The translations under genes were made by a program, and so were the position numbers. Of a stretch of DNA of 64,000 nucleotides, positions 35,160-45,166 are shown piece after piece. Under the pieces are notes generated by a model. That model did no database searches and was not told the origin of the DNA. It saw nothing but the letters and a program-made list of their open reading frames with translations. The stretch is from Branchiostoma floridae. Lineage: Eukaryota; Chordata; Leptocardii; Amphioxiformes; Branchiostomatidae. The stretch covers positions 6,805,134 through 6,869,133 of the forward strand of contig NC_049997.1 in the NCBI RefSeq assembly GCF_000003815.2, read 5' to 3'. Numbering within the stretch: position 1 is the first letter of the stretch; every line of letters begins with the position of its first letter.

Positions 35160-35440
35160 TTTCTGGATAGTTTCAAAGAACGCTTGCAGATAGATGTGCA
35201 AAAGTTAGGTGTAACGGATCGTTCAGTGTAATATAACCAGCTGCTGCCGCGCCGCGTGCCTGCGAAGCTGGAATGTTACGCCGAAGGGCGGTTATACCGG
35301 CTATATCGATACAGATACAGAAGCTGGTGTGTTACGCCGAAGGGCGGTTATACCGGCTATATCGATACAGATACAGAAGCTGGTGTGTTACGCCGAAGGG
35401 CGGTTATACCGGCTATATAGATAAAGATACAGATATACCC
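35160..35440 (+). mobile_element. (GATACA)n-ended repeat with a tripled 61-bp 3' unit
   Basis: Same family as 5496-5670. The 3' part 'gaagctggtgtgttacgccg' ... 'ataccggctatat' ... 'gatacagatacag' is repeated three times. It ends 80 bp before GPCR first exon D. Confidence 0.7.
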
Positions 35441-35519
35441 CACATACGTTCCAAAGTGAAAACGGTATAGCAACAATACCTCCATCTTCATGGAGGTAAA
35501 AAAATACAAATCTACTCAC

Positions 35520-35568
35520 CAACCAAGACGAGCAGAAACGTGTAGAGAAGCGGAGTTGAAACCGCCAT
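35520..35568 (-). CDS. GPCR alternative first exon D (farthest upstream)
   Basis: 49 nt, MAVSTPLLYTFLLVLV plus phase-1 G, donor gtgagtag, 12.6 kb from the main exon. Two codon-silent or conservative classes of change separate it from A-C. It is the only copy with an extended upstream array of CCAAT- and X-box-like repeats (35590-36480), so it is a good candidate for the ancestral promoter. Confidence 0.75.
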
Positions 35569-35589
35569 GGTGACGGGATAGCGGTCTCC

Positions 35590-36480
35590 ACAGCACGCAG
35601 AGAAAAGCTTCTGTATGGTTCTGAGCCCAACTCACTCACTGTCGAATCGAATGCTAAACACCTTGGTACCTGCCAATCAAACGCTTCCAATGTTGCCATG
35701 GAAATGTTACGAAACTGACTAACACAGAAAGAAGCTACCGAACCCTGGCTCACTTACTGCCGAATCGTATGATAATCACCTGGTACCAGCCAATCAAAAC
35801 GCTTCCAATGTGAGGTAACGTTAGGTAACCAATTGCCATGGAAACGTTACGAAACCCACTCCTTTAGTCATTGCATTGCTTTGATTCATTACTTCGTGCC
35901 TTTTGAAAACGTTTTTTTCTACCGAACCCAGCTCACTTACATAACCGAATCGTATGATAATCACCATGGTGCCAGCTAATAAAAACGCTTCCAAAGCAAT
36001 GAGAGGCAGGTGATGTATTGTTGCCATGGAAACGTTACAAAACCGCCTCCTTTATTCATTGCATTGCTTTGATTCATTGATTAGTGTCTTTTGAAAACGT
36101 TTTTTATCACACACTTTGAAAGAAGCTACCGAACCCAGCTCACTTACTGCCGAATCGTATGACAATCACCATGGTGCCAGCCAATCACTACGCTCCAAAT
36201 GTGATATTCAAATACTGGCAATTCAATCTCTACAACTGGATAAAAAACGGATATTTACTTCCGGACGTTTCGAGTGACATCCATCACTCTTCTTCAGTGT
36301 CACTAGACTGAACTAGCAGAACAAATTCAATACAAGTACAGCTTACTAGAAAAATCCAGTTGTAGAGATTGAATTGTATTTGAATATTGTTTACCTGGAT
36401 GTCTAAACCTTCATAAACGTGTCTTCCAATGTGAGGTATCGTTAGGTAACCATGCAATGGAAACCTTACGAAACTGCCTC
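35590..36480 (-). promoter_or_regulatory. Promoter-like tandem repeats with CCAAT and X-box-like motifs, upstream of GPCR exon D
   Basis: A unit of about 130-210 bp recurs four times (from 35625, 35755, 35935 and 36140, the last split by a foldback element). Each has 'ctcactgccgaatcg', 'ccagccaatcaaaacgcttc' (CCAAT core) and 'gttgccatggaaacgttacg', a close match to the RFX X-box GTTGCCATGGCAAC. It lies immediately upstream (reverse strand) of first exon D. Regulatory function is inferred from motif content, not shown. Confidence 0.5.
36205..36422. mobile_element. Foldback element inserted in the promoter-like repeat
   Basis: Inverted ends 'aattcaatctctacaactgg' / 'ccagttgtagagattgaatt', extending to atattcaaata, then 'tacctggatgtctaaacctt' as in the 23287 MITE family. 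The inner sequence 'catccatcactcttcttcag' resembles that family's loop. The repeat unit resumes at about 36423. Confidence 0.75.
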
Positions 36481-37187
36481 CTTTATTCATTGCATTGCTT
36501 TGATTCATTATTATTATTATTTCGTCCCTTTGAAAACATTTTCCCATAGAAGCGCCTACGATATGCCTGGACGTCAGATGCTTTCACCACTTAAACAATA
36601 AAGACATTAACTAATAGCAGAAGGTATGCTCCAAGGCATGAGTACAATGCAGTGCTCGGCATAAATGTGATGTAACTGTGAAGGGTTTCCAGGTTTATTC
36701 GAGTTCACATTTCTGATAATCTGCTGCGAAATGACATTTAGTAGTCTATTAAACATGGCTAAAAGGTGTACTAGTGAGTAAGACGTGATGTGTATTTACT
36801 GGAAATTTATTTCAGGCCAGAGCCTCACTTATTTCCGTGTATGCATCCCCCGAAATGATATTTAGCAGAAACATGACTGGAAAGCGTAAGAAGTGATTTT
36901 TTTTACTGAAATTGATTCCAGGCCAGTGCCTTATTTACCGTGTATGCATCCCCCATTGAACCACCGTCCATGCGTTCTATTGGCCCAGTTGCTATGGCTC
37001 TCTCGTCGGGGTAATGTGAAAATCGCAGTGTTAGGATTTATCGGTTTCTACGTTCATTATTATCTTACAGTATTCTCTTTCTGACAAAATCAGCCATTTT
37101 CGTGTCCAAATTGTATATTTAATTTCAAAAGAGGCACTTTCACCGGGGCAAAGTCGGAGATGCGGTCCAAGAACACGTACGTTTGGG

Positions 37188-37505
37188 GGTGGGTACCGGT
37201 ACAGAAAATTCAGGTCCAGGTACGGTCCAGGTCCAGAGGATCAGGTCCAGGTCCAGACCTAAATTTGGACCTAATTACATTTGTATCTGTGAAAACTTAT
37301 GGATGGGCAATACTCAAAACAATGGTCCATTTCGCTACAAAGGAATCTGTTTGGTGGAGTATCCGACGTCCATTGACGTAATAAAATTCTATCCTCATGT
37401 AAACAACACTAACTGCCTCGAATAGGTTCAACATCCGGCCCGCTGATTTTTTCAGGTCCGGTTTTTCCGGACCTGTCCAACAAGAAAAAACTGTTTTGTA
37501 CCACC
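37188..37505. mobile_element. GGTACCGGTAC-ended interspersed repeat
   Basis: Second full-length-like copy, 'gggtaccggtacagaaaatt' to 'aaactgttttgtaccacccc', parallel to 33255-33665 with an internal deletion of about 90 bp. Confidence 0.65.
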
Positions 37506-37659
37506 CCATTTTATCATCTCTAACAACCACCCCATTGAAACCCAAACTTAATATTACAAAACAGTGTCCTCCGCAGTGAGTGATGTAACTGTTACATATA
37601 CACAGAAATCTAAAACTGATCTGAAAAATAATTCCTCCACACGTATGCCTTGAATCTAG

Positions 37660-38160
37660 CCACTTAAGGTGTAATTGTACGCCCAAGATATGTTTTAGGT
37701 GAACTTTAGATAATTCGCTTGCCCTAAACGTTAAGCCATCATATTGCGGTTAGTGTACGTTTTTAGGTCAATGTAAGTTACATCACGTTTCTTAGAATTA
37801 GGTATAGCCATCGCGGTTTTAGGTATGTTTTAAGGTCAACTTAAGTTACATCTCTTACCTTGAATATAGCCATAGCGGTTTAAGGTATGTTTTACGTCAA
37901 CTCAAGTTACTACGCTTGCCTTAACATTAAGCCATTGCAGTAAGTGTGCGTTTTTAGGTCAACTGAAGTTACATCACTTCCCAACGCTAAAGGAAAAAAA
38001 AAGCAGGGGAACTTTACAAAAGAAGAAAGAAGGTTACAAAACCACATTTCACGCCAGTCGTTCGGAGTTTTTTTGTTGACAATCTTAACTTGATTGGGAT
38101 ATATTTTGCGGTATAAGGTATGTTCTAGGTCAACTTAAGTGACATCGTTTCCAACACACA
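37660..38160. repeat. Degenerate tandem repeat, ~70-80 bp unit
   Basis: Six or so units of 'taggtatgttttaggtcaac' + 'ttaagttacatcac' + 'ttaccttgaatatagccat'. Units alternate between two subtypes ('tatagccatagcggt' and 'attaagccattgcagt'). No coding frame. Confidence 0.75.
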
Positions 38161-38930
38161 ATCAAGCTTGCTGTCCCAAAACCCCACCGAGCTAGCGATA
38201 AACCTTCAGAAGAGCCATCGCCTACCGTGGACCCACCATCTGGAACAGTCTACCACCGGACATACGCACAGCCCCAACTCTGGCTTCCTTCGAGAGACTC
38301 TTAAATTAATGGGAACGACCAAATGAACGGACTGGAATCATGTAGCAGTTTCTCTCTGTCATCAGAGTCCTCCCCAGAGGATGGAATAACGGAGGCCCTC
38401 CACTATACTCCTAGCCAAGCTCCACTATACTCCGTTTGAAATTTAGTATGTTTCTTCCCTATTTTCTTGGTTAGTTTTGCTAAAATTAATGAAAATTCAC
38501 AGATTTTTGTGTCAAGTGGCATCACTTTTCCGACCTGCATTGTCTGCAAAAACTTGTGAATGGGGGACGATCAAAACATTTTGCCACTTCACAACAAAGG
38601 AATCACAATAATATATCATACTTGTAGTATTTGACACCCTCTGTCGTTGAAAAATAAATCCATTTTCATGAAAGCGCAGCGCGTTGGTTCAGGTTATTTT
38701 TGCCAGCCCCTCCACTATACTAAAAAATTCTGGGGAGAACCCTGTGTCATGTATTTTGTATGTATGTAAAAATTGTGTATATAGACTTATAGGACTTTTA
38801 AGGACTCTAAACGATGTAACTGTATCTCTGTTATATACTTTGTCTGACCCTTGCCTCTTCCCTCATGACCTCAATGAAAAGCGGCCTGCAGGCCGATTTA
38901 AGCTTTCATGAATGTAGTGTTGAACTGACA
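38160..38930 (+). mobile_element. LINE 3' end with reverse transcriptase C-terminal tail
   Basis: 38209-38307 reads AIAYRGPTIWNSLPPDIRTA then TLASFERLLN-stop, the usual end of a CR1/L2/jockey-type reverse transcriptase ORF (WNSLP..IR...SF...L). The 3'UTR ends 'gaaaagcggcctgcaggccg', as at 19330-19610. A 382-bp MITE interrupts it. 5'-truncated; the catalytic domain is absent. Confidence 0.75.
38363..38744. mobile_element. 382-bp MITE nested in the LINE 3'UTR
   Basis: Starts CAGAGTCCTCCCCAGAGGAT and ends 'ggggagaaccctg', flanked by TGTCAT on both sides (38357-38362, 38745-38750). The copy at 62002-62383 is in the opposite orientation and has exactly the same length. Confidence 0.8.
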
Positions 38931-39215
38931 AACCAAGGGAACGAGATTAGGTTACAAAGCCACACTCTACATCAATCATTCGGTGTTTTCCCTTGACAAC
39001 CTTAACGTAATTGGGACATCCTTCCCTTTATCTAAGACCCATGCTAGATTAGGTTAGTTCTTCCATCAATCTATCGCTGGCAATAAACTGTTGGTCCTCT
39101 CTATTAGCCACAGGCGACAAACCGCCGAGTTTTCTCTAAATCTCTCTCACGGGGACTACCTCGCATCTCTTGCTAACGGAAACAAGTGAGAACAGTCTGC
39201 CAGAGCATATGGATG

Positions 39216-39383
39216 TAGTCTCCAAGCAGACCCTACGGTGCCTTAGAAATAGTATCAAAGCTGGCCAGGGACTTAGTATAGCCCGTTTGACTCCCTTAGC
39301 CGGCTATCTCCCTTTGGCCGGCTATTCTCCTTTGCCAGCTTTGATACTATCTCTAAGGCACCGTTGGGTCTGCTTGGAGACTA
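39216..39383. mobile_element. Palindromic MITE (CTCCAAGCAGACCCTACG ends)
   Basis: 'tagtctccaagcagacccta' through 'agtatcaaagctggc' is mirrored by 'gccagctttgatactatctc' to 'tctgcttggagacta', giving about 50-bp arms around a loop with repeated 'ggccggcta'. Full second copy at 42797-42952. Confidence 0.8.
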
Positions 39384-39714
39384 TATGGATGTTGGAAATT
39401 CTCTTTCAGTCGAACGAGTACACATTCGGCTTGTTTTGCGCTAGTTCACTTTTATCTGCGGGGCAACGTATATCCGTTGTTATATCAAACTGAGATATTT
39501 CAAAAATATTGCATTCTGAAACCACCATCCGTTGACTTGATACCCCTTAAGCCTTTTAAGGCTTAAAATAAAAATACCCTTTCCCCCTAAACAACGGATA
39601 TAGGTTACCCCCACGGATAAAAGTGAAGAAGCAACAAGAACTTGATGACCTACCACCCATGACCAAATCTCTCTCTTTCTTATAATCTCTGTATGCATGA
39701 AGCAAGACGATTTC

Positions 39715-40640
39715 CACTTTACGTAACATATTGCAATTTATTGCTGCTGGGGCATGGTGAGACGCAAACAAATTTTTCAGGCAGGAGAGTTCAAAACATT
39801 ACTCAATGTTCGTTGCAGGTATGGAAAATGTATTTTCCAAACAGAGGTTGATGAGTTGCGGAGATCGCGAACATTTTTCCAAAGCAGTTAGAGACTACAG
39901 TGCATGGTGCTACCGCGAACTTAAAACCACCGCGAAAAGTCCCTTTTCCCGCTACCGCGAAATTAAATCCCCGCGAAATTAAACGCATTTACAGTAGTTG
40001 GAGTCGGAACTTTCACCGGTTCGCTCCCCTCACCTCTGCTTGGAGAACATGGAAAACGACCACCGTTACGAAACTCTTTGCCTAAGGGCTCAATGATATG
40101 CTTTCGTGTGTACAGATGCAGATGAAGTCTTATATATATATGCAGCAGTCACTTGTGAATTTTTTCCGTACTATCCATTACTGACCTTCCCATTAAAAGG
40201 CAACCTGTGGCCTTGGGTAATCTCCGTTGGCAATTTCCGAATATTGCAATTTCTTGCTGCAGTGTCATGGTGGGGCGTAAAGAATATTTTCAGGCGGGAG
40301 AGTTCAAAACGTTACTCAATGTTCGTTGCAGGTATGGAAAACGTATTTTCCAAGAAGAGGTTGCAATTGAGTTGCGGAGATATAGTAGTAGTCGGAATTT
40401 TTACCGGCTCGCTCCTCTCACCTCTGCATGGGGAATATGGAAAACGAAAAAATTCTTGTCCTAAGGGCTCAATGATATGCTTTCGTGTGTACAGATGCAG
40501 ATGAAGACTAAATATAAGTTTTAGAAAAAACGTCTTGTAGTCACTTGGGAATTTTTGTCCGCTTTGTCCATTAAGACCTTCCCATTAAAAGGTAACCTGT
40601 GGCCTTGGGTAGCCTCCGTTGTAGTCTTCGAACGGGACCG
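39715..40640. repeat. Tandem array of a ~370-bp unit (2.5 copies)
   Basis: Units share 'gagagttcaaaac', 'ttactcaatgttcgttgcag', 'gtatggaaaa', 'cctaagggctcaatgatatg' and 'gacctt cccattaaaagg'. The first unit carries an ACTGTAAATGC-type MITE fragment (39895-39998) missing from the second, so that insertion followed the duplication. No coding role recognised. Confidence 0.85.
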
Positions 40641-41243
40641 GCTTTTATTTAAGGGGTGGAGGCAAAGTCACGATGGGGCAAAGTCCTTTCCACGGCAAAC
40701 TGCCTTCCTCTGCAAAGTCCCTTTCTCCGGCATAAGATAACCTAGTCAACGTTGAAAATCGCGAACCAACCCCCCAACCTCAAACACACCCGTAAATATA
40801 AAACCAACGCCGTTCGAACACTGCAGCGAAGGCTAGGCCTTGGGTAGGTGTTTCGTTACCCCTAAATTGGCTTACAGCATGCACACTCCTAAATTGTGCC
40901 CACATATAGCGATAATAGAGAAGGACTGAGCCCAAACACGATTATAGCGTTTCCTGTCGACTCAGCCGGGCCACAAATTAAAGAGGATGGTTAGATCAAT
41001 AAAGTAGGCGTGAAACTGCAAGAGCGGGGATGATCAATGAACTCACGCGTCCTCAAGAAGTGACAAAACATCCTTATTACTCATCTAGTGTTGTAACTGT
41101 TGTGTGATTTGGTCTGAATGTTTCGTAACTAGATCTATATATAAGTTGTTTATTTGCAAAATCATGCCCCATGGCTAATTGCACTATACAATCTCAAAGC
41201 AATAAACGGTGCATAACACTAGTTTTTAATGAACTATAAGGTA
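40641..41243. other. Unassigned sequence
   Basis: No repeat partner or coding signal recognised apart from 'caaagcaataaacggtgca' at about 41195, which resembles a retroelement or gene 3' end. Confidence 0.4.
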
Positions 41244-41530
41244 CTATTTTAGTATTTTTAGGGTTTGTCTTGTTTGAAGGCAGTGGTTATGAACTGCCCC
41301 ACGTTCTGGAAAATAAGACTTGTGTGATTTTAATAAAAACGTCGACTTTTGGCGATCTTCTAAATGGTAAAAGCTCCGCGAAATAGTGGCAACAGTTTGG
41401 AATAATCTGCTTCTTTCGGTCTCGTAGTGAGGACATTGACTGATTAGATGTATTTCATTTTCCACTGCGTTCATTGGGCAATATTTACACAGTCTCTGAC
41501 GTTTTTTGATATTTTTTACACACGGGACCG
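41244..41530 (-). mobile_element. LINE ORF C-terminal fragment
   Basis: Reverse strand reads VENEIHLISQCPHYETERSR, the 'VE.E.HFL..CP.Y...R' motif that ends many invertebrate LINE reverse transcriptase ORFs. Upstream codons (QRLCKY-type zinc-knuckle start) are shifted out of frame. Confidence 0.65.
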
Positions 41531-41809
41531 CGAAGTGATTTGAACGCCGGTGAAGGAGGCTAAACTTACTAAAGGTGACCCAATGTCAACAGATACAGGA
41601 AACTTTGGCATATCAAAAAGAATAAGAAAGAAATTTTCAAATTTGCGCCCAAACCCCTAACCTCTGAGCACCGAACTACGCTCACTGTGGCAAGTCAGAA
41701 ACATCGAGCTGCGGCAAGTTCAACTAATTGGCTCAATAAGCAAAACAGGGGTTACGAGGCTGCTCGGGAAATCGCGTGACATCCTGAAAAATAGTGAGAT
41801 CGCGTGGCG

Positions 41810-41965
41810 TGATTGACAGCGCTTTGGGCTCAGGCCCAAGAGGTCCCAAGTTCAAAACCTGCCATGTAACTGATGTTGTGACCCTGGGAAAGGCGCTTTA
41901 TACGACTTTCCTCACTTCACTCAGGTGGAAAATGAGTACTTAGCTATGGATTCCGACTTACTTCT
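41810..41965 (+). mobile_element. tRNA-derived SINE
   Basis: A-box-like 'gtggcgtgattgacagcgct', B-box-like 'ccaagttcaaaacc', then the body 'gggaaaggcgctttatacga' and 'ctttcctcacttcactcagg', shared with 34770-34925 and partly with 63545-63600. Confidence 0.6.
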
Positions 41966-42239
41966 ATAAGATTTGTAAATTTTGTTTTTTAATTACAATT
42001 TCATTTGATCATTTATAATATAAGTTCTATTCCATTAGTATACTTCACATTATGATTTCAACTTATATTGTTTTTTTTTGTTCACTTTAATTATGTATAA
42101 TTCAATTATTTCTGCGACTTAGTTCTGCAGGAGGCCCAAGAAAAGCCACATAGGCTTCTGCCCACCCCCGCATGTATTTCAATTATGTATTTGTTTTTAA
42201 GCCATGTTGTTATATGTGTTGTTATAAATAAAGAAAGAA

Positions 42240-42785
42240 ATGATGAAGGAACAAAGGATAGGACCGTACCTCGGATAGGACGTTAAATGGAGCTCCTGTG
42301 TTTTAGGAGAGCCACGCCTTGATGATGTTAATGAACCCACCACACTCAAAAAGTGGGTGATACCCGGTGTGAGTGGATCCAACCATTACGGCTAATAAAT
42401 GGGGTAGGGAGTTTGCCGAGCAGCCCTCGTTAGCCACTGCTACGCCTATTGGGTCTTTAGTCCTCACTCTTAAGGTGGTATCTCATTCCACTTGGGGAAC
42501 CGGTGCGGCACTGCGGGGTTCAAAAGAACGAATACGAAGATAAAGAACGAATTTTCTTATGTTTTGTTGTCTTCTAAGTCATACATTTACATACCATGCA
42601 ACATCTAAGTCATAAAAAATTCGGGGGGGGGGGTAAATAACACAAGTGTCACAGTGAATGAACCCTGTGGTGCCGCACCGGTGCCCCAAGTGCAATGAGA
42701 GTTCACCTTTAGTCAGAAACATTGAGCTTTGGCAATTTCGACTTGCTCAATAGGCATAACAGGGGTTACAAGGCAGTCCCTGAGC
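42240..42785. mobile_element. Interspersed repeat carrying the ACCGGTGCGGCACTGCGG MITE
   Basis: 'ggtagggagtttgccgagc' and 'attgggtctttagtcctcac' (to about 42470) and 'gtcagaaacattgagc' (from 42713) are two halves of the family seen at 32140-32420. The MITE at 42470-42715 sits at the break, with inverted ends of about 50 bp. Confidence 0.7.
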
Positions 42786-42796
42786 AGGCTTGTAAT

Positions 42797-42952
42797 TAGT
42801 CTCCAAGCAGACCCTACGATGCCTTAGAGATAGTATCAAAGCTGGCAAGGGACTTAGTATATCCGGTGCCCGTTCGACTCCCTTTGGCCGGCTATACTCC
42901 TTTGCCAGCTTTGATACTATCTCTAAGGAATCGTAGGGTCTGCTTGGAGACT
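42797..42952. mobile_element. Palindromic MITE, second full copy
   Basis: Same arms as 39216-39383 ('tagtctccaagcagacccta' / 'gggtctgcttggagactta'). Its loop keeps 'ccggtgcccgttcgactccc', absent from the first copy. Confidence 0.8.
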
Positions 42953-43439
42953 TACAAGGCTGCTCAGGAAATTCCACACAAGAAAATACGACCTGTAATG
43001 AGTAAATCCGAGTCATCGCAAAGGTTTTTACCAGCTTTATTTCATCAATAAACTTTTGGATTACCCGGTCAGAGTTTCATGTGCTTTGCACTTTTTTTCC
43101 AGTTCAACAGTTGTCGGAATACAGCATGACTCTTAAAAATGCTCTACACAAAGTACTTATATAATTACTACAAATATACACAGTGCTTAAATCAAAGAAT
43201 AGCTTCATCATAACTGGTATCAACTTGACATGGCAAAGGAAACCTTTTAGACTTACTCAATAAAAAGATCTTACTTTAAGTATTACATGATACATTCTTG
43301 CACCATCCCATATCTTCTATTACATCGGCAGAATAAAATAAAATAAATTCAAAGCACATTTGTACTTGTAAATAAGGTAGATATAAAGTCGGTGTTAGCT
43401 TAGATAGGCAGTTATTTGCCCTTGACGACATTGGCTACA

Positions 43440-43870
43440 ATGGGAGGCAAATACAACCCCAAAACCTAGGGCTGACAACTAGGACAAGTATTGGCTAACC
43501 CAGGATGGGTAGGTGCTCACCCAGGACAGAGTAATTAACCCAGGTCAAATACTGGCTATCCCAATACAGATATTGACTAACCCAGGACAGGTAGTAGCTA
43601 ACCCAGGACAGAGCAACTAACCCAGTTCGAATACTGGCTATCCCAATACAGACATTGACTAACCCTGATCAGACAGTAGCTAACCCAAGGTCAAAGTATG
43701 GCTAACCCAAAACAGATATTGGTTCACCCAGGTCAGAAAGTAGCTAAGCCAGGACAGATATCAAATGGCTACCCAGATCAGGCAGTGTCTACATTGTATA
43801 CATATGGAACAGGTTTGGCTGGACAGATTTTAACCCAGGACAAATATTGGCTAACCCAGGTCAGTTTGCT
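43440..43870. repeat. Minisatellite of 'ctaacccaggacag' type
   Basis: About 20 irregular units of 12-35 bp built on 'taacccaggacag', 'aatactggctatccc' and 'acagatattg'. The open frame across it (43698-44021) is a by-product. Confidence 0.85.
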
Positions 43871-45166
43871 AACCAAGGACACTCTACTATTGACATGGCA
43901 TTCTATGGAAGATGAACACAGTGTACAATCATGTATTACCAAAATAAATGTTAATGTGCATGTATTACTACAACTTTTCCTCAGTATTTTGTTTTCCTTT
44001 GTATCAAACTGGCAAAAATGATCTCTTACAGCATAATAAGCTAATACCTTCAATCTCCATTGATTTTAACTCTTTCAACAACACAATAATTGCAGAAAAC
44101 GCTTTGCCTGTACAACTCTTCAAGTATTCCTGTACAAATTTCATTAAATCACGAATTTAAACTACTCCACATATTTTGGCATATGCACCAAGGCCCCTTC
44201 CTTCCAAATTAACATAAAATAAACACCAAGGATTCACTTTTTTGTGTGTTCTAGTGGTAATTTTCCTACCCCAGATGAAATGGTATCCCCCAAGCTGATA
44301 CAAGTGAACATGACAAAATGGACTGTGCCATGCAGTAAGTAGGTAGGTTTTAAGTTTTGCAAAAATTTGGGACACCTATTGCTTGGATTTTAAATAGTCT
44401 AAATTCTGTTCAACATTTATGCTTTCTACAAGCAGTTTCTAGAAATGCTTTCCGTACCATTTTTTTCTTCATTTTTCCACATAGCAGAATACCTTGAGAT
44501 GATGAAACTGTTTTTGTTTTTTCCTTTTTAGTTATGTTGACAATGAGAGCAGAAATATCTTTACTGCAAATCTTGAAACATTTGGGGTGGTTTTGTTTTA
44601 CTGTTTTCACAACAATCTGTAAACCACATTGGCCTGAGTACCATCAGGATAGTAGTTTGGTCCTATGTTTGCTTCTTCTATCCGTCTTGGGAACTGTATA
44701 TTGAATGAATGAAGACCTTTATTGTACATACATACCCACTGGGTATATTTTCAAATTGTTTGGTGGTGACATTAATGCGTTAATGAGCCAATTAAGGAGT
44801 GGGTGCTAGAGCACTCGTTTGATACAGCAATCAGTAAACCATTTCAAGTTTCTTGGGTAGTAGAATCAAACATAGGAGCAAACTACTACCCAAATAGGAC
44901 CAATCAGTGTCCAAATTTGTCCAAATTCCAAAGTACCACAAAAAACGTGTTTTCCCTCCTACCAGGAAATAAAACCACCTCAAAAGAAATCAGATTTACA
45001 TCTATTTCTCTCTATTTCTGTGCCCTGCCAATCAAATAAACTGAATCTAAAGTTGATTTAGTAGAAGTGTACAGGAAGTTGATTGAATGAGTGATTCAAT
45101 AAACAGCAGATAAATAGAAAGGCTGCATGGTGTTGGGTAGATCTTCTTGCCATGGCGACGCTGGTC
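43871..45166 (-). other. ARFGAP2/3 3'UTR and downstream flank
   Basis: A/T-rich, no coding signal. On the reverse strand an AATAAA lies at 44718-44723, which would give a 3'UTR of about 450 nt. Other reverse TTTATT words occur near 43036. The end is not determined. Confidence 0.4.

Noticed and set aside
35273..35470. Repetitive 65-residue protein
   Set aside because: Produced by the tripled 61-bp 3' end of an interspersed repeat.
43698..44021. 107-residue open frame
   Set aside because: It lies in the 'taacccaggacag' minisatellite and has no coding features.
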